Assembly: GCA_010094045.1 (NCBI GenBank)
Contig: ML986618.1
Span: forward strand, 186,001 to 250,000
Direction of reading: 5' to 3'
Source: Lojkania enalia
Taxonomy: Eukaryota > Ascomycota > Dothideomycetes > Pleosporales
DNA: 64,000 nt
How positions within the stretch are numbered: position 1 is the first letter of the stretch; every line of letters begins with the position of its first letter. Positions 1-12,025 of this stretch are shown here, piece after piece. The notes under the pieces were generated by a model, which saw only the letters and a program-made list of their open reading frames with translations, did no database searches and was not told the origin of the DNA. The translations under genes and the position numbers were made by a program.

Positions 1-976
1 ATCTCGCTGGGTCACGGAGACTTCCATTCCTCGGAGCGCCATTATTGATCTTGCCGAAGCCACGAGTAGAAGGAGGTGGTCCTAATTCTCGAGTGGAACT
101 CCGAGGTGCCTTCTCCATGATCAAGCTGGTAGGTCGAGAGCTTCGTTCCATGCTACCCGAACGGGGCCGGCGCCAAACTGGCTCTGTGTCACGATACATG
201 CTAGCGGGATCAGTGTAGGAATATCCTTCATCACCGACGTCAGTATACCTGTGAGGGCCAGATTTGTTCTGATGATAATTGCGGCCCCCGCTTGTGACAC
301 CATAGCCCCGCTCTTGGCTCTCTCGCCGGTGAGGTTCCATGACGTCTTTTTCTGCAACGAGCTTCGTTTGATTGTTGTCATCTATGCTATAAACTCTCTT
401 ATGATCCCTTCGCGGAGCATGGTGAATGTAAGTATCTCCTTGGTTATTCCAAGACCGTGCGAGAGGGCTCGAAGGCCGTTCATGATGAGATGCGTGTAAG
501 CCTGAGGTGCGAATGGGGATCGATGTGACTTGGGGAGGGGGCTTAAGATTTGGCCGTACCAAACGATCATCGGACTCGTTAAGCGTGTTTCGTCGAGGTC
601 GGCCCGTGTAGGAGTCGTATTTGACGCCCCCCGCCCGGGAACCAGAAGCGTTCGAAGCGTATGAATACGTAGGGTGATATGTCCCGGATATTCTCTCACC
701 GCTGGCCCTGGGAGAGGTTCCGCCCCGTGAGTAGTACGAATCAGAGTATGGATCAGTAAATGTGCCAGTCGACGACCGGCCAGGATTTCCAAAACGCCGC
801 GGTGAGGCTGGGCGGTAGTATCTCGAATCCATACCGCCGGATTGCATCGCAGATGCCAGCTGCAGAGGGGGAAGGGCCAGCGAGTTGCGGCGAGGGGGCA
901 ATGGCGGCGGTTGGTTGCAGGTATAAGAATACCTCCGCAGACTGGGTGTTTTTGCGGGGAGTAGAACGCTGCCCAT
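1..976 (-). CDS. Arg/Ser/Pro-rich protein, 3' end outside window
   Basis: An open frame runs from an ATG at 976 (context AGCCATGG, a good Kozak match) to the window edge, about 325 codons without a stop, so the C-terminus is missing. The start reads MGSVLLPAKTPSLRRYSY. Two later in-frame ATGs, near 847 and at 832, are possible alternatives. The protein is low-complexity and rich in Arg, Ser, Tyr, Pro and Gly, with no membrane segment or recognisable catalytic motif. It looks like an intrinsically disordered protein. I do not recognise the family. Coding in this frame, rather than in the shorter overlapping frames, is inferred from its length and the well-placed start. Confidence 0.6.
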   Translation of the reverse strand, partial: MGSVLLPAKTPSLRRYSYTCNQPPPLPPRRNSLALPPLQLASAMQSGGMDSRYYRPASPRRFGNPGRSSTGTFTDPYSDSYYSRGGTSPRASGERISGTYHPTYSYASNASGSRAGGVKYDSYTGRPRRNTLNESDDRLVRPNLKPPPQVTSIPIRTSGLHASHHERPSSPLARSWNNQGDTYIHHAPRRDHKRVYSIDDNNQTKLVAEKDVMEPHRRESQERGYGVTSGGRNYHQNKSGPHRYTDVGDEGYSYTDPASMYRDTEPVWRRPRSGSMERSSRPTSLIMEKAPRSSTRELGPPPSTRGFGKINNGAPRNGSLRDPAR

Positions 977-2402
977 GGCTACAGTCAGTGGGTGAGGCTT
1001 CTTAGTGCAGAGGACAGAAAGACACAAACGAGATAGATTCAGCAACGAGATCGGGTGAAGAACTATGCTTTAGCTGCACATACATGCTGACGGCGGTATA
1101 TGAGAGGGTGCCCCGCGGGAGAAGATCGGCGGGCCAACCGTGGCAGCGGTCTACCTGCTGTCAGAGAAAGGAAGACGGGCGAGCAAGATAGCCCAATCGA
1201 GGCCGGATATGGGGTCGCGGCCCAAGAATGTGTTCGAGATGGTGGAGGCCGGCGGATGCAGGGACGTGCCCTCTCTCGCATGCAACAAACAACGTGATAG
1301 TTGCAGCGGATTTGCAGCAGTAAGCAGGGTAGCCCCAGGGGAACTGCTGCCACGCTGCTCGGCGGGGTATTCTCTTCGTGAGGCGGCAAATTTGGGGGGG
1401 GGGGTGGTTGAGTAACGAGAGACGTACCGGCCTGGCGGAGCAGACGAGAGCTGTGCGGGTCGGTGTCACGCCGCGGGAATCGGGAAGAAGGCACGAGGGA
1501 AGAAGAGTAAAGGGGACTGTGAGGTGTGCGGGTGTTGCGTGCGTATGTGTGAGAAGCGCAGGTGGCCCACCTAGCGACCTGACGACCTGACTTTACGTGT
1601 GGGACGGGTGCAAGATCAGCGGCGGCCGCCTATGACATCGATTTGCCCGGCGGGGCCAAGGGCTACAGCGCGCGCTGGGCGGCCGCCATTCGCCGGCCGC
1701 AAGCTCACCTTTCTCGCTGCGAGCCCCGCGCCTGCACCTGTTGCCCCCGATATATTTGATATTCTCGAAGCTGCAGGATAGGGCTCCCTGGCTCTCTGGG
1801 CTCTCAGCCGAGAGCAACCAAATTCGCTTCATGATACACGGCGCCAGATATGCCGAGTACAACACAACCTCCCCCCACTCGAAGCTCGCCGTTGCACACA
1901 CCTTGCTGCTTCAGGAGACCGGACACCGCGGCCGCTGTCAGAATGCCCCCCGCCGCTCCGCTCTTGCTCGGGCTGAGAGATTCAGCCATCGTGAACTGCT
2001 GCTCCTGCGGAAGGATAGCCCTGTTAGACGAGCCCAACTAGGCGCCGAGTCGTGAAATCAGGGCTTCACCACGCACCCAGTGCCAGGCGCGCGGCCCGAC
2101 TACACCATCAGCTCATTTCGACTGTGATCTTCACTTCCTAGACACGTAGCTATGCATCGGCTGTATAGCTGCTTATTACCAATTCACCTTGCATCGCCAT
2201 CGTGGAGTCAGCAAAGTGCTTTCACACAGACCATCTTGAGTCAGGAAGACAATCCGAGATACCCATTACATCTCAGGTCCTCACCGTTGCTACTCGTACA
2301 TAGCCGGCCAGAACAAGGAGACAGCATTTATAAACAATTGTCCACGTCCTCCTAGGTCTCCACTAAACCCTCATTCCCCCACCGACTTTTCCCTCACCTG
2401 AT
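977..2402. other. Intergenic, GC-rich
   Basis: About 1.4 kb between two minus-strand genes. It contains a run of ten G's near 1395 and CT/GA-rich stretches, as expected for the promoter and 5' leader of the gene at 1-976. Short open frames occur on both strands but none shows splice structure or protein-like composition. Confidence 0.5.
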
Positions 2403-4724
2403 CTATGCGTCTTCGATGTGCTGGACCCCTGTGGCCGTTCCCCTCTTCCCGAATTGATCAACATCCGAGTCCACGTTGCGGGCTACGTGGTGGTTTTGAA
2501 GCTTCCTTGCCCGCGAGTAGCGAGGAGCCGTGTCTTGAATGCAGCCCTTGATGATTCCGTGTTCGAACAGCATGTGAACCGACTCCAGCGGAACATTCTT
2601 CGTCTCGGGCACGCAGAATACTGTATAGATGCCCATCAGAATGCAGCAAGCCCCAAATAAAAGGAAGGTCCCGTATGTGATCTTGTCCAGCATGATCGGC
2701 GTAATCTAAACGGGCTATCAGCAAATGCCAAACCTCGAATAAACCGGTATTCATAGCTCACCTTGGCAATGCAGAAATTGAACAGCCACTGGGTCATCAG
2801 AGCTGCAGCCATGATGAGAGAGCGCACTATTACAGGACGCGTCAATATGCGGCAAACAGTTTGAGACGAAATGCTTTTCGTGGGGATAGTTACACTGTTG
2901 AATGAAATCGCAAGGACTCACCATGATTCGGGCTGCACTCGCTCGACAAAATGAATGGAATAGGTCCCCAGCCTGCTCCTGATCAGCCTGATGTCCATTG
3001 CACATGGCGGAAGCCGTCTGTTGTACGCAGGAGGCATGTACTTACCGAACGAGTAAAACACAACGAACAGGTACACACAGACGATAGCGAAAACGCTCTT
3101 TCCGGTGAGCGAGTCGCCTTCCTGCGTTGGGTTCACCGCGGAATTGATGCCAATGTAAAACATGGCAAATGCTTGGCCTGCACTACCGACCAGCAAACTC
3201 CACTAAAAACAAAAGTTAGCATGCTCATATCGAAGCTATATGATTAGTAGCCTTGCAATCTTGAGGTCATGTCAGTATTAGGAGATTCACGTGAATAACA
3301 TACCTTCCGTCCCATCTGTTCCGTTGCGAACATCAAACCCAGTGCTGTGCATACGATTTTCACGATTCCGTAGACACCTGTCGCAAACAGGCCGGATGAC
3401 TGGCCCTTTAGGCCAACAGACTGAAAGATTTGCGGTGCATAGTAGTTAATTGAGTTGGTTCCAGTCCATTGTTGCCAGAACATTAGGATCACTGCAAAGG
3501 ATGATTGGTACAACATTCGCTTGTTGGAACATGATGCCTTCAGCTGAGCCATAAGTGGCAGCTTTTCACGGCCCCGGAAATCCATGATAATTTCGTCGAG
3601 CTCCTGAGCCACATCTGGGTCGTCGACGGGCTTCGAGCGGACACGCGCCAGGGCTTTTGCTGCATCCCTCAATCGGTTCTTTTCAACCAACCATCGCGGC
3701 GACTCGTTCTGAAACACAATTCCAGCTAGCAGAAGGACCCCGGGGAGCATTTGCAGGGCAAAGGGGATTCTCCATTTAGACGAGCTCAAGTTCTTAATCC
3801 GGATGTTGATGCCATAGTTAACAAAGAATGAGAGACAAATTCCTGTAACGTTGAATAACTGCATGCTATACCGGTCAATTCGGCCCAAGTCCGTGAGGTC
3901 TGTAGCCCTTACCATCCAATACACCGGCCTCGGATTTCCTTATTAGCATTCTCGCCAATGTAGGTCGGAACAACAGCACTAATCAGCCCAACCCCAAAGC
4001 CTCCTATCACCCTACCGACATATAGCTGAGCGAGGTCATGAGTATTAATAGCACACAGAGTCTGGACAAGCGAGCCTATGATAAAAATAGTGTCTGCAAT
4101 GATTAGAGCTGCCTTTCGACCACTGTAGAAAGTATTAGCCGATTAGTACCTTTCCAGCATCCGGCACAGATTTTTCGTGGGGCAAATAAAGCAAGAAGAG
4201 AAGGTTCATAAAGGATTGCGCATTGCTCAGCTTTTTAAGATGAAGTGCCTTACAATTTATCGCTAACATAGAAAGAAGAAAGTGCACCGAAAAAGCATCC
4301 TGCCTACTAGCATTAGTTTGTTTAGTAGCGAGGTTGGCAAGGCATAACTTACTTGGAGCACAGATACAATGTTCCCTTGCAAGCTACTGAAATCGGGACT
4401 ATCCTTATCCAAGTTGAATGAGCGTTGAAAGGCGTCCATTGTGAGACTGTAATGATCAACACACGACTTTTTTTTTCTTTTTTTTAGCATTATTTAACTC
4501 ACACTCCGCCAATGAGGCCTGTGTCCCATCCAAACAACTTTATAGCAAAAATTAACGTCAGCCTAAGTTTTGATTATAATTTATATAAGGCCCAAGAGTG
4601 GATCTTGAGCATGACTGAATTTCGTACTTGCCATGCCTCCGAACGATGCTACTGCCGTGAGTATGTATGCAGTGCGATAAGCCTTGATGTCTGCGAGGAC
4701 GGCTCCAAGGTCGAATTTCAGCAT
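2403..4724 (-). CDS. MFS sugar transporter (hexose/quinate-permease type)
   Basis: A ten-exon model gives 539 aa: 4632-4724, 4503-4537, 4353-4446, 4254-4303, 3913-4122, 3304-3865, 3046-3202, 2922-2972, 2762-2826 and 2403-2705. The summed length is exactly 540 codons. Sugar-porter motifs appear in order: LFGWDTGLIGG in TM1, a GRK loop motif, a PTYIGE motif after TM4, PRWLVEK, the QQWTGTNSINYY motif of TM7, GRK again, and PETKNVPLES at the C-terminus. The family moves hexoses or related polyols and acids across the plasma membrane by proton symport. Intron 1 has a GC donor (ATG|gcaagt) and is needed to join SFGGM to LFGWD; the other introns are GT-AG. The start MLKFDLGAVLADIKAYR resembles high-affinity glucose-transporter-like fungal proteins. 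The exact substrate cannot be told from sequence. Confidence 0.93.
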
Positions 4725-5455
4725 GATAAGGTATTTTAAGAATGGTTTTCGGGAGCAAATGCCCAGCTAAGTGACATTGAAGTAGTCAAGGTAATTCGTT
4801 ATATGGATGTAAAAGAAATTATCCCACTTGAAGATCTGAAAAGTTGGGACCTTTTCAAGTTCAGTGGCAGAATGGATCGTGGGAATGAGGGAGACCGAAT
4901 AATTTGAAGGACATGAAGATGGAAGGTAACATAGATTGATAGGCATACATGAATAATTCAGACGCCTCGGATATTGGTCAAATACCGCCCGCCCTTAGTG
5001 CCTGGGGTTCGCCAGGGGAATGGCTGGGGTTAAATGCCGTGGGGCGCGGGGAAACATTGCACCAGCGCCCGACGTTTAGGCGTCGTTGGGTAAACAATGG
5101 TCGATTCAAAGGCCGAGTTACGGATGCACTTATGCTGTATGAAGAAATGGGCTGGTGAATTCCGTGAATTTTGAGATCAAGGAACATATGGGAAATAGTG
5201 GTGGTTGCAGCCACAACAAGGCACGGTGACACATAGGGTCTATGTGAAAAGCTTGGCGTGCTTGCCTATTCATTTGCGGAAAGCTGTTTGAATTTTTCCT
5301 ATCTCAGCCGTCACCATCACGTGCCAAGGATACGAGCTTCATTACTATGATCATTGCCATTAGCTCCACCTGCATCTCCATCTCCTGCAAATACCGGTGA
5401 TGTCTAAAGTAATACCCACTTACTATCTAGACGCCTACTTCTAGAGTTCAAGCCA
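4725..5455. other. Intergenic between transporter and dehydrogenase
   Basis: This stretch holds the upstream region of the transporter and the 3' flank of the hydroxyacid dehydrogenase. I see no supported gene in it. Confidence 0.5.
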
Positions 5456-6562
5456 TCAAATGTTCGCCTTTTCTTTTTTCTGCTCCGGTACTTGCGTTAT
5501 CAGCTTGCCCTCTCGGATGGACGACGCCAGGTTGTCCAATACTAATAGTTCCATATCGCGCTAAAAATGCGCTATTAGCTTACTCCTCATGTCGCCACGG
5601 AAAACACGTTGCCATACCTGGGTTTCAAAAGTAGCCGTTCCAATATGAGGTAGCAGCACTACATTGTCATCGTCTAGTAGTCCTGGGTGTATCTTGGGCT
5701 CTTCCTCAAATACGTCCAGTCCTGCGGTCCATACCTTTCTACTCTTAAGCGCATCCACCAATGCAGTCTCATCAATCAGTGGTCCCCGTGCCGTATTAAT
5801 TATGATTATCCCGTCCTTCATCATATCGAACTGCTCCTTACCAATGATATGCTTGGTGGATGCGTTGAGCGAGAGATTCAAACTGAGCACATCCGATGTC
5901 TTCAATAGCTCCTCGAAGCTAACATATTTAGCGCCGTCCTCCTCGCTTGGCGGCAATTGACGGCGATTGTGGTATTGGATCTTCATGCCGAAAGCTTTTG
6001 CACGCGTCGCTACCGCCGAACCAATACCCCCCATACCAAGAATACCGAGGACTTTATTCTTAGGATCGTGACCGCGCTGAAAGTTGCCTCGCCAATCGCC
6101 TACCAAATCAATTGTTTGTGATACTGAAATGGAAGCCTACTCACCTCGCTTGACAGCCAGGAAACACTGCGTCACATTTCGGAGAGCTCCGAGCATGAGG
6201 AACAATGCCACGTCCGCGGTTGCGTCATTGACCGCTATTGGAGTACTAGACACCGAAATTCCTCGCTTTGTGCAAGCCGAAATATCGATGTTGTCATATC
6301 CTGCCCCATTATGGCATATGTACTTCAATGTCGATGGTAGGGCGTCCAGAAGCTCTTCGTTGAAATCCCCAGTGATTCTGTTGGACTCATTGCTCCGGTA
6401 AAGAGTATATAAATCTTTGAACTCCCCGTTTTGGCACTTGGAGATAAAGTCCATGCGCGACCCGCTAGGATATTCATACAAATTCGCAATCTCTCCAATT
6501 CCCTGCCATTCTTTCCGCGCGTGAGCGATGTTTCCAATGAGAAGAGCGCCTCGTTTTGCCAT
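5456..6562 (-). CDS. D-isomer-specific 2-hydroxyacid dehydrogenase (glyoxylate/hydroxypyruvate reductase type)
   Basis: Three exons (6145-6562, 5618-6099, 5456-5560) total 335 codons and give 334 aa, the usual family length. The start is the ATG at 6562 (MAKRGALLIGN); an upstream TTG in frame is not needed. The cofactor-binding region shows GILGMGGIGSAVA followed by a basic HNRR, which suggests NADPH preference. The catalytic triad of the family is visible as Arg in INTARGPLI, Glu in FEEEP and His in LLPHIGTAT. The enzyme reversibly reduces a 2-oxoacid such as glyoxylate or hydroxypyruvate. The last exon (QRDMELLVLDNL) follows a GTATGG donor. It lies tandem with a short-chain dehydrogenase and next to a sugar transporter, which suggests a role in carbon catabolism (inference). 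Confidence 0.93.
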
Positions 6563-7032
6563 ATTCAGTATTTTCAACGGATGAAGTGGGTTAGTAAACC
6601 TCGGGGAACCTAAAGTCTAGCTAGCGAAGGGAAAGGTATACGAAGCACAAAAGCTGGACCCTTGGAGCAGCGGCCAGCACTACATTTATGTTATGCAGGG
6701 CAAGCTCCGCAGGGCGGGACATTTTCCGGAGCATCTCGGGCCGATGACAAGCGCGTAGATATAACAACCAGATTGCTATCTCTTACAGAATGTCTACCCA
6801 AGCGTGGAAACTTTCCACGCAGATGTGACGCTTGTTTCGCGTACTATGTTATTAACTGGTTCCGGTCTGTCTCCGACTTCGCTCCAAACGCCGACTTGGC
6901 AATGCCGGCTTTCATCCAATCACACCATTTGGAATGCTGCTTGAAACTTTCAAATCGCTTTTCGTAGCGAAAAGAAATTGGACATTTGCAGAGGAAAATA
7001 TATATCCAGAATCCTATTGCAATACTAAGGAA
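6563..7032. other. Intergenic between tandem dehydrogenases
   Basis: 470 bp holding the promoter of the hydroxyacid dehydrogenase and the terminator of the short-chain dehydrogenase. No gene is supported. Confidence 0.5.
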
Positions 7033-8084
7033 TCACTTGTGGTTTAGCCCTCCCGCCAATAGGATGCTCTGACCAGTCATATACCCCGTTGTACAGAACA
7101 TTGTTATGATGTTTGCAACCTCCTCTGGTACTCCTAGCCTTCCAAGAGGAATACTCTCAACTAGGCCTGAGATACTATCACCGCTCGGAATAAGCCCTGT
7201 CTCCCCTATCATAGCCGGAGAGACATCGTTAACAGTAATGTTAAACTCTGCTAAGCGGGTGCTTAAGTTTTTCATCATTGAAGTGAGCCCGCCTTTTGAT
7301 GCAGCATAGTCTTTATGTTGATTAGGATGGCATCGTAATTCAAGAGAATCATACTTACGACACCCATTCAATCCCACACCGTAGCCGGCGATGGATGAGA
7401 TGAAAATAATTCGACCCCACCGCTGCTGCTTCATGTGCCCCACTACGCTTTTTGTGAGCAAGAACGGAGCACGAAGGTTTACATTCACGGTATGCTCGAA
7501 AATATCTAACGGTATCTCTCTATTATCGAATCAGCAACGGCAGCGAAAAGTATTCTTCTGATCTGCGGCTCCGTGTCTTGCATGAATATACATCACGAAT
7601 ACAATTATGGGATTATCTATCCGCATATGTAAGGTAGAAATTATGACCAAAGAGGAACCAAAGAGTGTCCACCTACTCGATATCAGTAATTCTTTTGCCG
7701 AAACCCGCATTGGCAATAAGGATGTCCACCCGCCGTGAGTGCTGATCGCTAGCATCGTCAGAAAGCTTTAGGGTTTCATCCACGTTCGACAAGTCGGCGC
7801 TATGACTAGTTATCCTCGGGGGGCTTCTGTCCGGGTATGCTTTCTTATATTCCTCGACCAGCTTCACTACCAAGCGTTCAATACCATCCTTGTTGGAATT
7901 ATACGAAAGTGCTAAGTGTACATGCTGCATATAAAGGGTTTGCGCGCATGCTCCTCCTATTCTTGGAAGAGTTGGCAATCAGCACCATCAAGAAACCCGC
8001 GTCAGGTTTGATTACTTACCCACCAGAAGCACCAGTTATAAGTGCCAATCTCCCCGCTATATTGTTGTCAATGGGCGACCCCAT
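7033..8084 (-). CDS. Short-chain dehydrogenase/reductase (FabG-like)
   Basis: Four exons (8020-8084, 7677-7961, 7359-7519, 7033-7310) give 262 aa with frame preserved. The N-terminus carries the glycine-rich cofactor motif TGASGGIGGA, split by intron 1 (acceptor ...ccaag). NAG follows in the IANAGFG motif, and the active site shows Ser in FISSIAG and the Tyr-x-x-x-Lys pair in HYAASKGG. The family is classical SDR, closest in style to 3-oxoacyl-ACP reductase-like enzymes of secondary or carbon metabolism. The C-terminal LLAGGLNHK is the usual end of the fold. Intron 3 (7311-7358) is only 48 nt with a clear CTAAT branch site. It is divergently placed from the NmrA-like gene at 8656. The substrate is unknown. 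Confidence 0.9.
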
Positions 8085-8655
8085 CTTCAAATCTGCGGAG
8101 GAGAGTATACCTTTCCTTTCCTTCCAAGTCAACAACGTTTCCCCTCACTAACAGGCTACAGCGGTAACTGAACCAGCCACCGAGGTTCAAACATCCCGAC
8201 GTTCAAACGCCGATGGCGACGTGAGCACTAACCCATTGTTCGGGCCGGATTTCCACAAATTGCAAGCCGACTCGGCACCCGGCGATGATTATGCACCGAG
8301 ATCGGCCCCTCGCCTTAACCTTCAGTTTTACGATGACTGACTGTTGCCTTGGACGTAGTTACATGTTAATAACTAATAGAAATTTCAAGGAATTGTTCAA
8401 ATCACCTATACAAAGCCAGAATTAGATTGCTAGCTTGGACATCCGGACGATTCTACTCGGAGGATCCGAAAGGAGTCGACAAGCCTTGATCATGGTTCGG
8501 ATGGTGGGTTGGTCATAAATTCAGTGTCGTGTCTTCATTTCCATACCATCAGTCCAAGTGTAGCTTTGGGTTCTATCTTCTTTTATCTTTCCTGTGAGAG
8601 CTTAAGTCTGTTACAAAAGGTTGTACTTGGGCATCAATTCACGCCTGAGCGAGTA
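8085..8655. promoter_or_regulatory. Bidirectional promoter region
   Basis: 571 bp between the divergent start codons of the short-chain dehydrogenase (minus) and the NmrA-like reductase (plus). Co-regulation of the two is plausible but inferred from geometry only. No specific operator was identified. Confidence 0.4.
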
Positions 8656-9768
8656 ATGGAACTGAAGAACGTTGCGATCATTGGGGTATGCCTTCGACAC
8701 ATCGTACTTCAACCTTGTCCAACAACAACGTCCTAACAGAACCACGTAGCCTCGCGGTAACGTTGGCAGCGCCATTATCTCTGAGCTCCTCAAAAACGGC
8801 AATCGCTTCAATATCACAGCTATTAGCCGGCCAACGTCTACCTACTCAACCCCTAAAGGCTCCTGCATCACCATCAAAACGGTAGACTTTGGTTCCCTGG
8901 AATCACTCAGTTCTGCATTTCAAGGGCAAGATGCTGTCATAAATTGCGTCTCTGGCGGCGCCACTCAGTACGAGCCGTACAAACTTATCATTGACGCAGC
9001 GGTCGCAGCCGGCGTGAAACTCTTCTTTGCCAACGAATTCGTCGGTAACCTGCTTTCCGAGCAATTCAAGCGCCTACCAGAGACATTTGTCGGAGCTAAA
9101 GTCAGAATCCGACAGTACCTTGAGGAGCTGGGGAAGGAAGGCAAGATTAACTGGACCGCACTAAACGGCGGACCTTTCTTCGATATGTGTAAGCATATGG
9201 TCCCCAGTCCACTCACGAGACATACCAAGCATGTAAACAACTTGGCTAATAATAAGACGCAGGGCTTATGAAAGGCCCAGCCGGTTTCGATATCCCGAAC
9301 AAGCGAGCCCGGATCTATGGCACCGGGGAGAGCAAGCTCTGCTGGACACCTCTACCCACCATCGCATTTGCAGCAGCGAATATGCTCCGCAAGCCGTACC
9401 TCATTCTCAATCGCCCAGTCTATATCAGCAATATCCCGGGCCTGACTCAAAACGCCATTCTCGCAGCCGTCGAACCCGTACTCGCCACAAAATTCAATGT
9501 CGAGTACATCGACATCAAGAAGATCAACGAAAATGCAAGGACTGCCCTCGAGCGGGGAGAGATCCCGAAAGCCATGAGAGGACTAACAATAAGCAATCAA
9601 TTCTATGAAGAGGATAGCGGTTCAGATTTTAGCGCGTTGGTAGAGAATGACCTCGTGGGAGTGCAGCCGGTGAGCGTGGAGGTAGCGGTACGAGATGCCA
9701 TTGCCAAATGGGGAGCTGAGACGCCTGTCGTAGAAACAATGTTCAACGTCAATCCTTGTGAGATCTGA
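8656..9768 (+). CDS. NmrA-like / isoflavone-reductase-like NAD(P)-binding protein
   Basis: Three exons (8656-8685, 8750-9188, 9263-9768) give 324 aa. Exon 1 is only 30 nt and ends inside the dinucleotide-binding motif, which reads IIGPRGNVGSAI once intron 1 (with a TCCTAACA branch site) is removed. Downstream features typical of the atypical SDR group are the ISRP turn after strand 2, the FFANEFVGN segment and the LNGGPFFDMW stretch, which is completed across intron 2. No YxxxK catalytic pair was noted. Members are reductases or NADP-sensing regulators; which applies here cannot be told. Its divergent pairing with an SDR and closeness to a hydroxyacid dehydrogenase and sugar transporter suggest a small metabolic cluster. 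Confidence 0.88.
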
Positions 9769-12025
9769 AAGTGGGGAAATGGGATCGTTGGGTGAGGGGT
9801 ACTTTCCGGTGAACGATGCCTCCGAAAAGTGAGGCAACGCTAGTAGGATACGGGTTAGGGTTCCACAAAGAGGATTGGGGACTTCTGACCGGATATGTGG
9901 ACCTCTTTCTAGTTTCTTTGGAGTTGGAGATATGACTGGATGGCGATACGAAGGATCTTGGTGCATTGGGTTTGGTGTGAACGGTTGCCTCATGTTGGTG
10001 AACTATATGCCAAGATTTGCCTTCTCTTGCAGGATGCGATGCTAGCGAATAGTAGAACAATACAGTCGAAGCATGTTTCTGCCACCGGAATGGGACCTGT
10101 CGCTAATTCGTGAGAAAGAATTAAGAGTTGGAGCATTCTGGTTTGTACAATAGGAATTCTTTCCGCGGTCCTGCATAGCCGGAATTGTTGTGATGGCTGG
10201 CCATGTCCGGTAAGCCGCGAGCCTTATCAAATGATACAAAATAAGGAACCCTACAATTTCATGTGGTCTTCAGTGGCTTTTCTCTATTTGGTTTAATGTT
10301 CCTGTTGACTAGGTTCTAGTCGGTTGGTAAAGGCCAACGTCATCCAATCTAATTGTGCGGAGCCTTCAAGCCCATCTCTTTGGCTCATAAGTGGTGGGCA
10401 TTGTATGCAGCATTCAATGCTCTATTTCACTAGATTCATCTAATTTTGAAATGCCTTGCCACCACCGCGTTCTCATATCGCTGAGAGTGCATAAAGGGTT
10501 ACCATATAAGGAAAAGCGTGCAGTCAAATCCCCCCCCCGGTGGCCTCTGGATCATCGTCCCTCATTACTCTCTACTAGCATCATAAGTCCCTCGTGAAGT
10601 GTGATAGAAAAGTGAGGCGAAGAAGGTCCTCAGTTTCTAATGAGATGATTGTATAAAAGAAACCCCAGGGAGCTGCGTCTAGAGAGCAAATCGCAGCACC
10701 CAATGTGCACCAGAAATATTCACGCCACCGGGCACAGTAACAAGTACTTACTTCATATATCCAATACCCTTGACTGACACACGCCAAATATGCAGAATCA
10801 GGGCAAACCGCCGATCTGCGGCCTCGATCCTTCTTGCAAGATCCAAAATCCAGACAATAGTGACGAGGATCTTGGCGGACTTCATCGTCCGCTCCTCGAT
10901 GATGGTAAGTAAAAAATTGAAACACTCACGGTAGCGCCAGGCTAATATTACTCGCAGTTGAAAGTTCAGGATCCTCGAGGGTGTCGAAAATGCGAAGGAG
11001 GGGTGAGAAAACCTTGAGGTTAGAGGGCTGGGGATTTGGGCTTGACCCATAGACATGTGTTCAAATGAGACCGAGGATAAATGATCCTATGTCGGGATCA
11101 GGTACCTCTGGTTATGCGGGCGCTTAGACTATGAAGCAAAGGTACGAAGGAGGCTGAAGCCAATTTACAAAGGTGTCCTGTTGGCTCTTCTTAGGTGCTC
11201 TAAGACAATTATTCCAGTTTATATTCTCGATAATCGAATTGGCCGTTCTCTCTTGGTTTTTCCTAGGACTTAGCTTGGACCTGGCTAGATTTTGCAAGCG
11301 GAAGGGGGGAAATTCATTTCATGGCGCCAGATATCGTAGATTGATCCATCTCATAAGGCGGGCTGACGAGGAATTATATGATCGCTTCTCCTGCTGCACG
11401 CTAGTTCTTATATTATTTTGCTCTATTTCGCATCTATCCTAATTATCTTAGCTATTGATGTAATTCTTTCATAGTAGGACCGGCTCTTCTAAAACTAATC
11501 TCTATACACTCAGAGACCTGGAACTCTCCTAAGACGTTGGCATTCAAAGCTTTCCCGCTACAATAATCGCTCAAGTGATATTTTCATCATGCAAATCTGA
11601 ATAAGGGCTGGTTGACGATATGTATAGTGGAGAGCCTATGAATATCCGGAGGGTACCTGGTTCGCAGTATGTACCAACAGGAAACGCTTGATGCGATGAA
11701 AAAGGGGATACGGCCATATTTCGCAGCAACAAAGAAAGCCGACGCCAAACGAAAGGGCTTTCATTCGAAAACGTGATCTCTAGTGGATGGCGCCAGTCAG
11801 CGGAAAGGCGTTCAGAATATGCCGCGTGTTATTCCCAATTTGGTCGGATGTGATACACTGAATACATCAACGCGCACTGTCAATCCACATGTACTGGACT
11901 GACAAGACCACACAGACAACTAGCGCCCTAGTTACTTGGACGTTGCTTTATCGTAATAACTTAGGCTAAATGTCGTTGAATCGCAATTGTGCTTGGTAAG
12001 GTCCTTGGCGATTTGGGTACCCATT
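9769..12025. other. Gene-poor stretch
   Basis: About 2.3 kb of mixed composition. The only region that hints at coding is 10637-11056 on the minus strand, listed separately. The open frame at 11173-11442 on the plus strand is hydrophobic, lacks homology that I recognise and is probably chance. Confidence 0.45.
10637..11056 (-). CDS. Possible small multi-exon gene or remnant, unrecognised
   Basis: A tentative model starts at the ATG at 11056 (MSMGQAQIPSP), uses a strong donor GTGAGTGTTT near 10930, enters an exon containing DDEVRQDP and CLDFGSCKK with four spaced cysteines, then passes a GTAAGTACTT donor after YWIYE and ends at a TAG at 10637. Both donors are good and the phases can be made to agree, but the acceptors are ambiguous and no family is recognised. 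The N-terminus has no clear signal peptide. It could equally be a decayed fragment. Confidence 0.22.
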
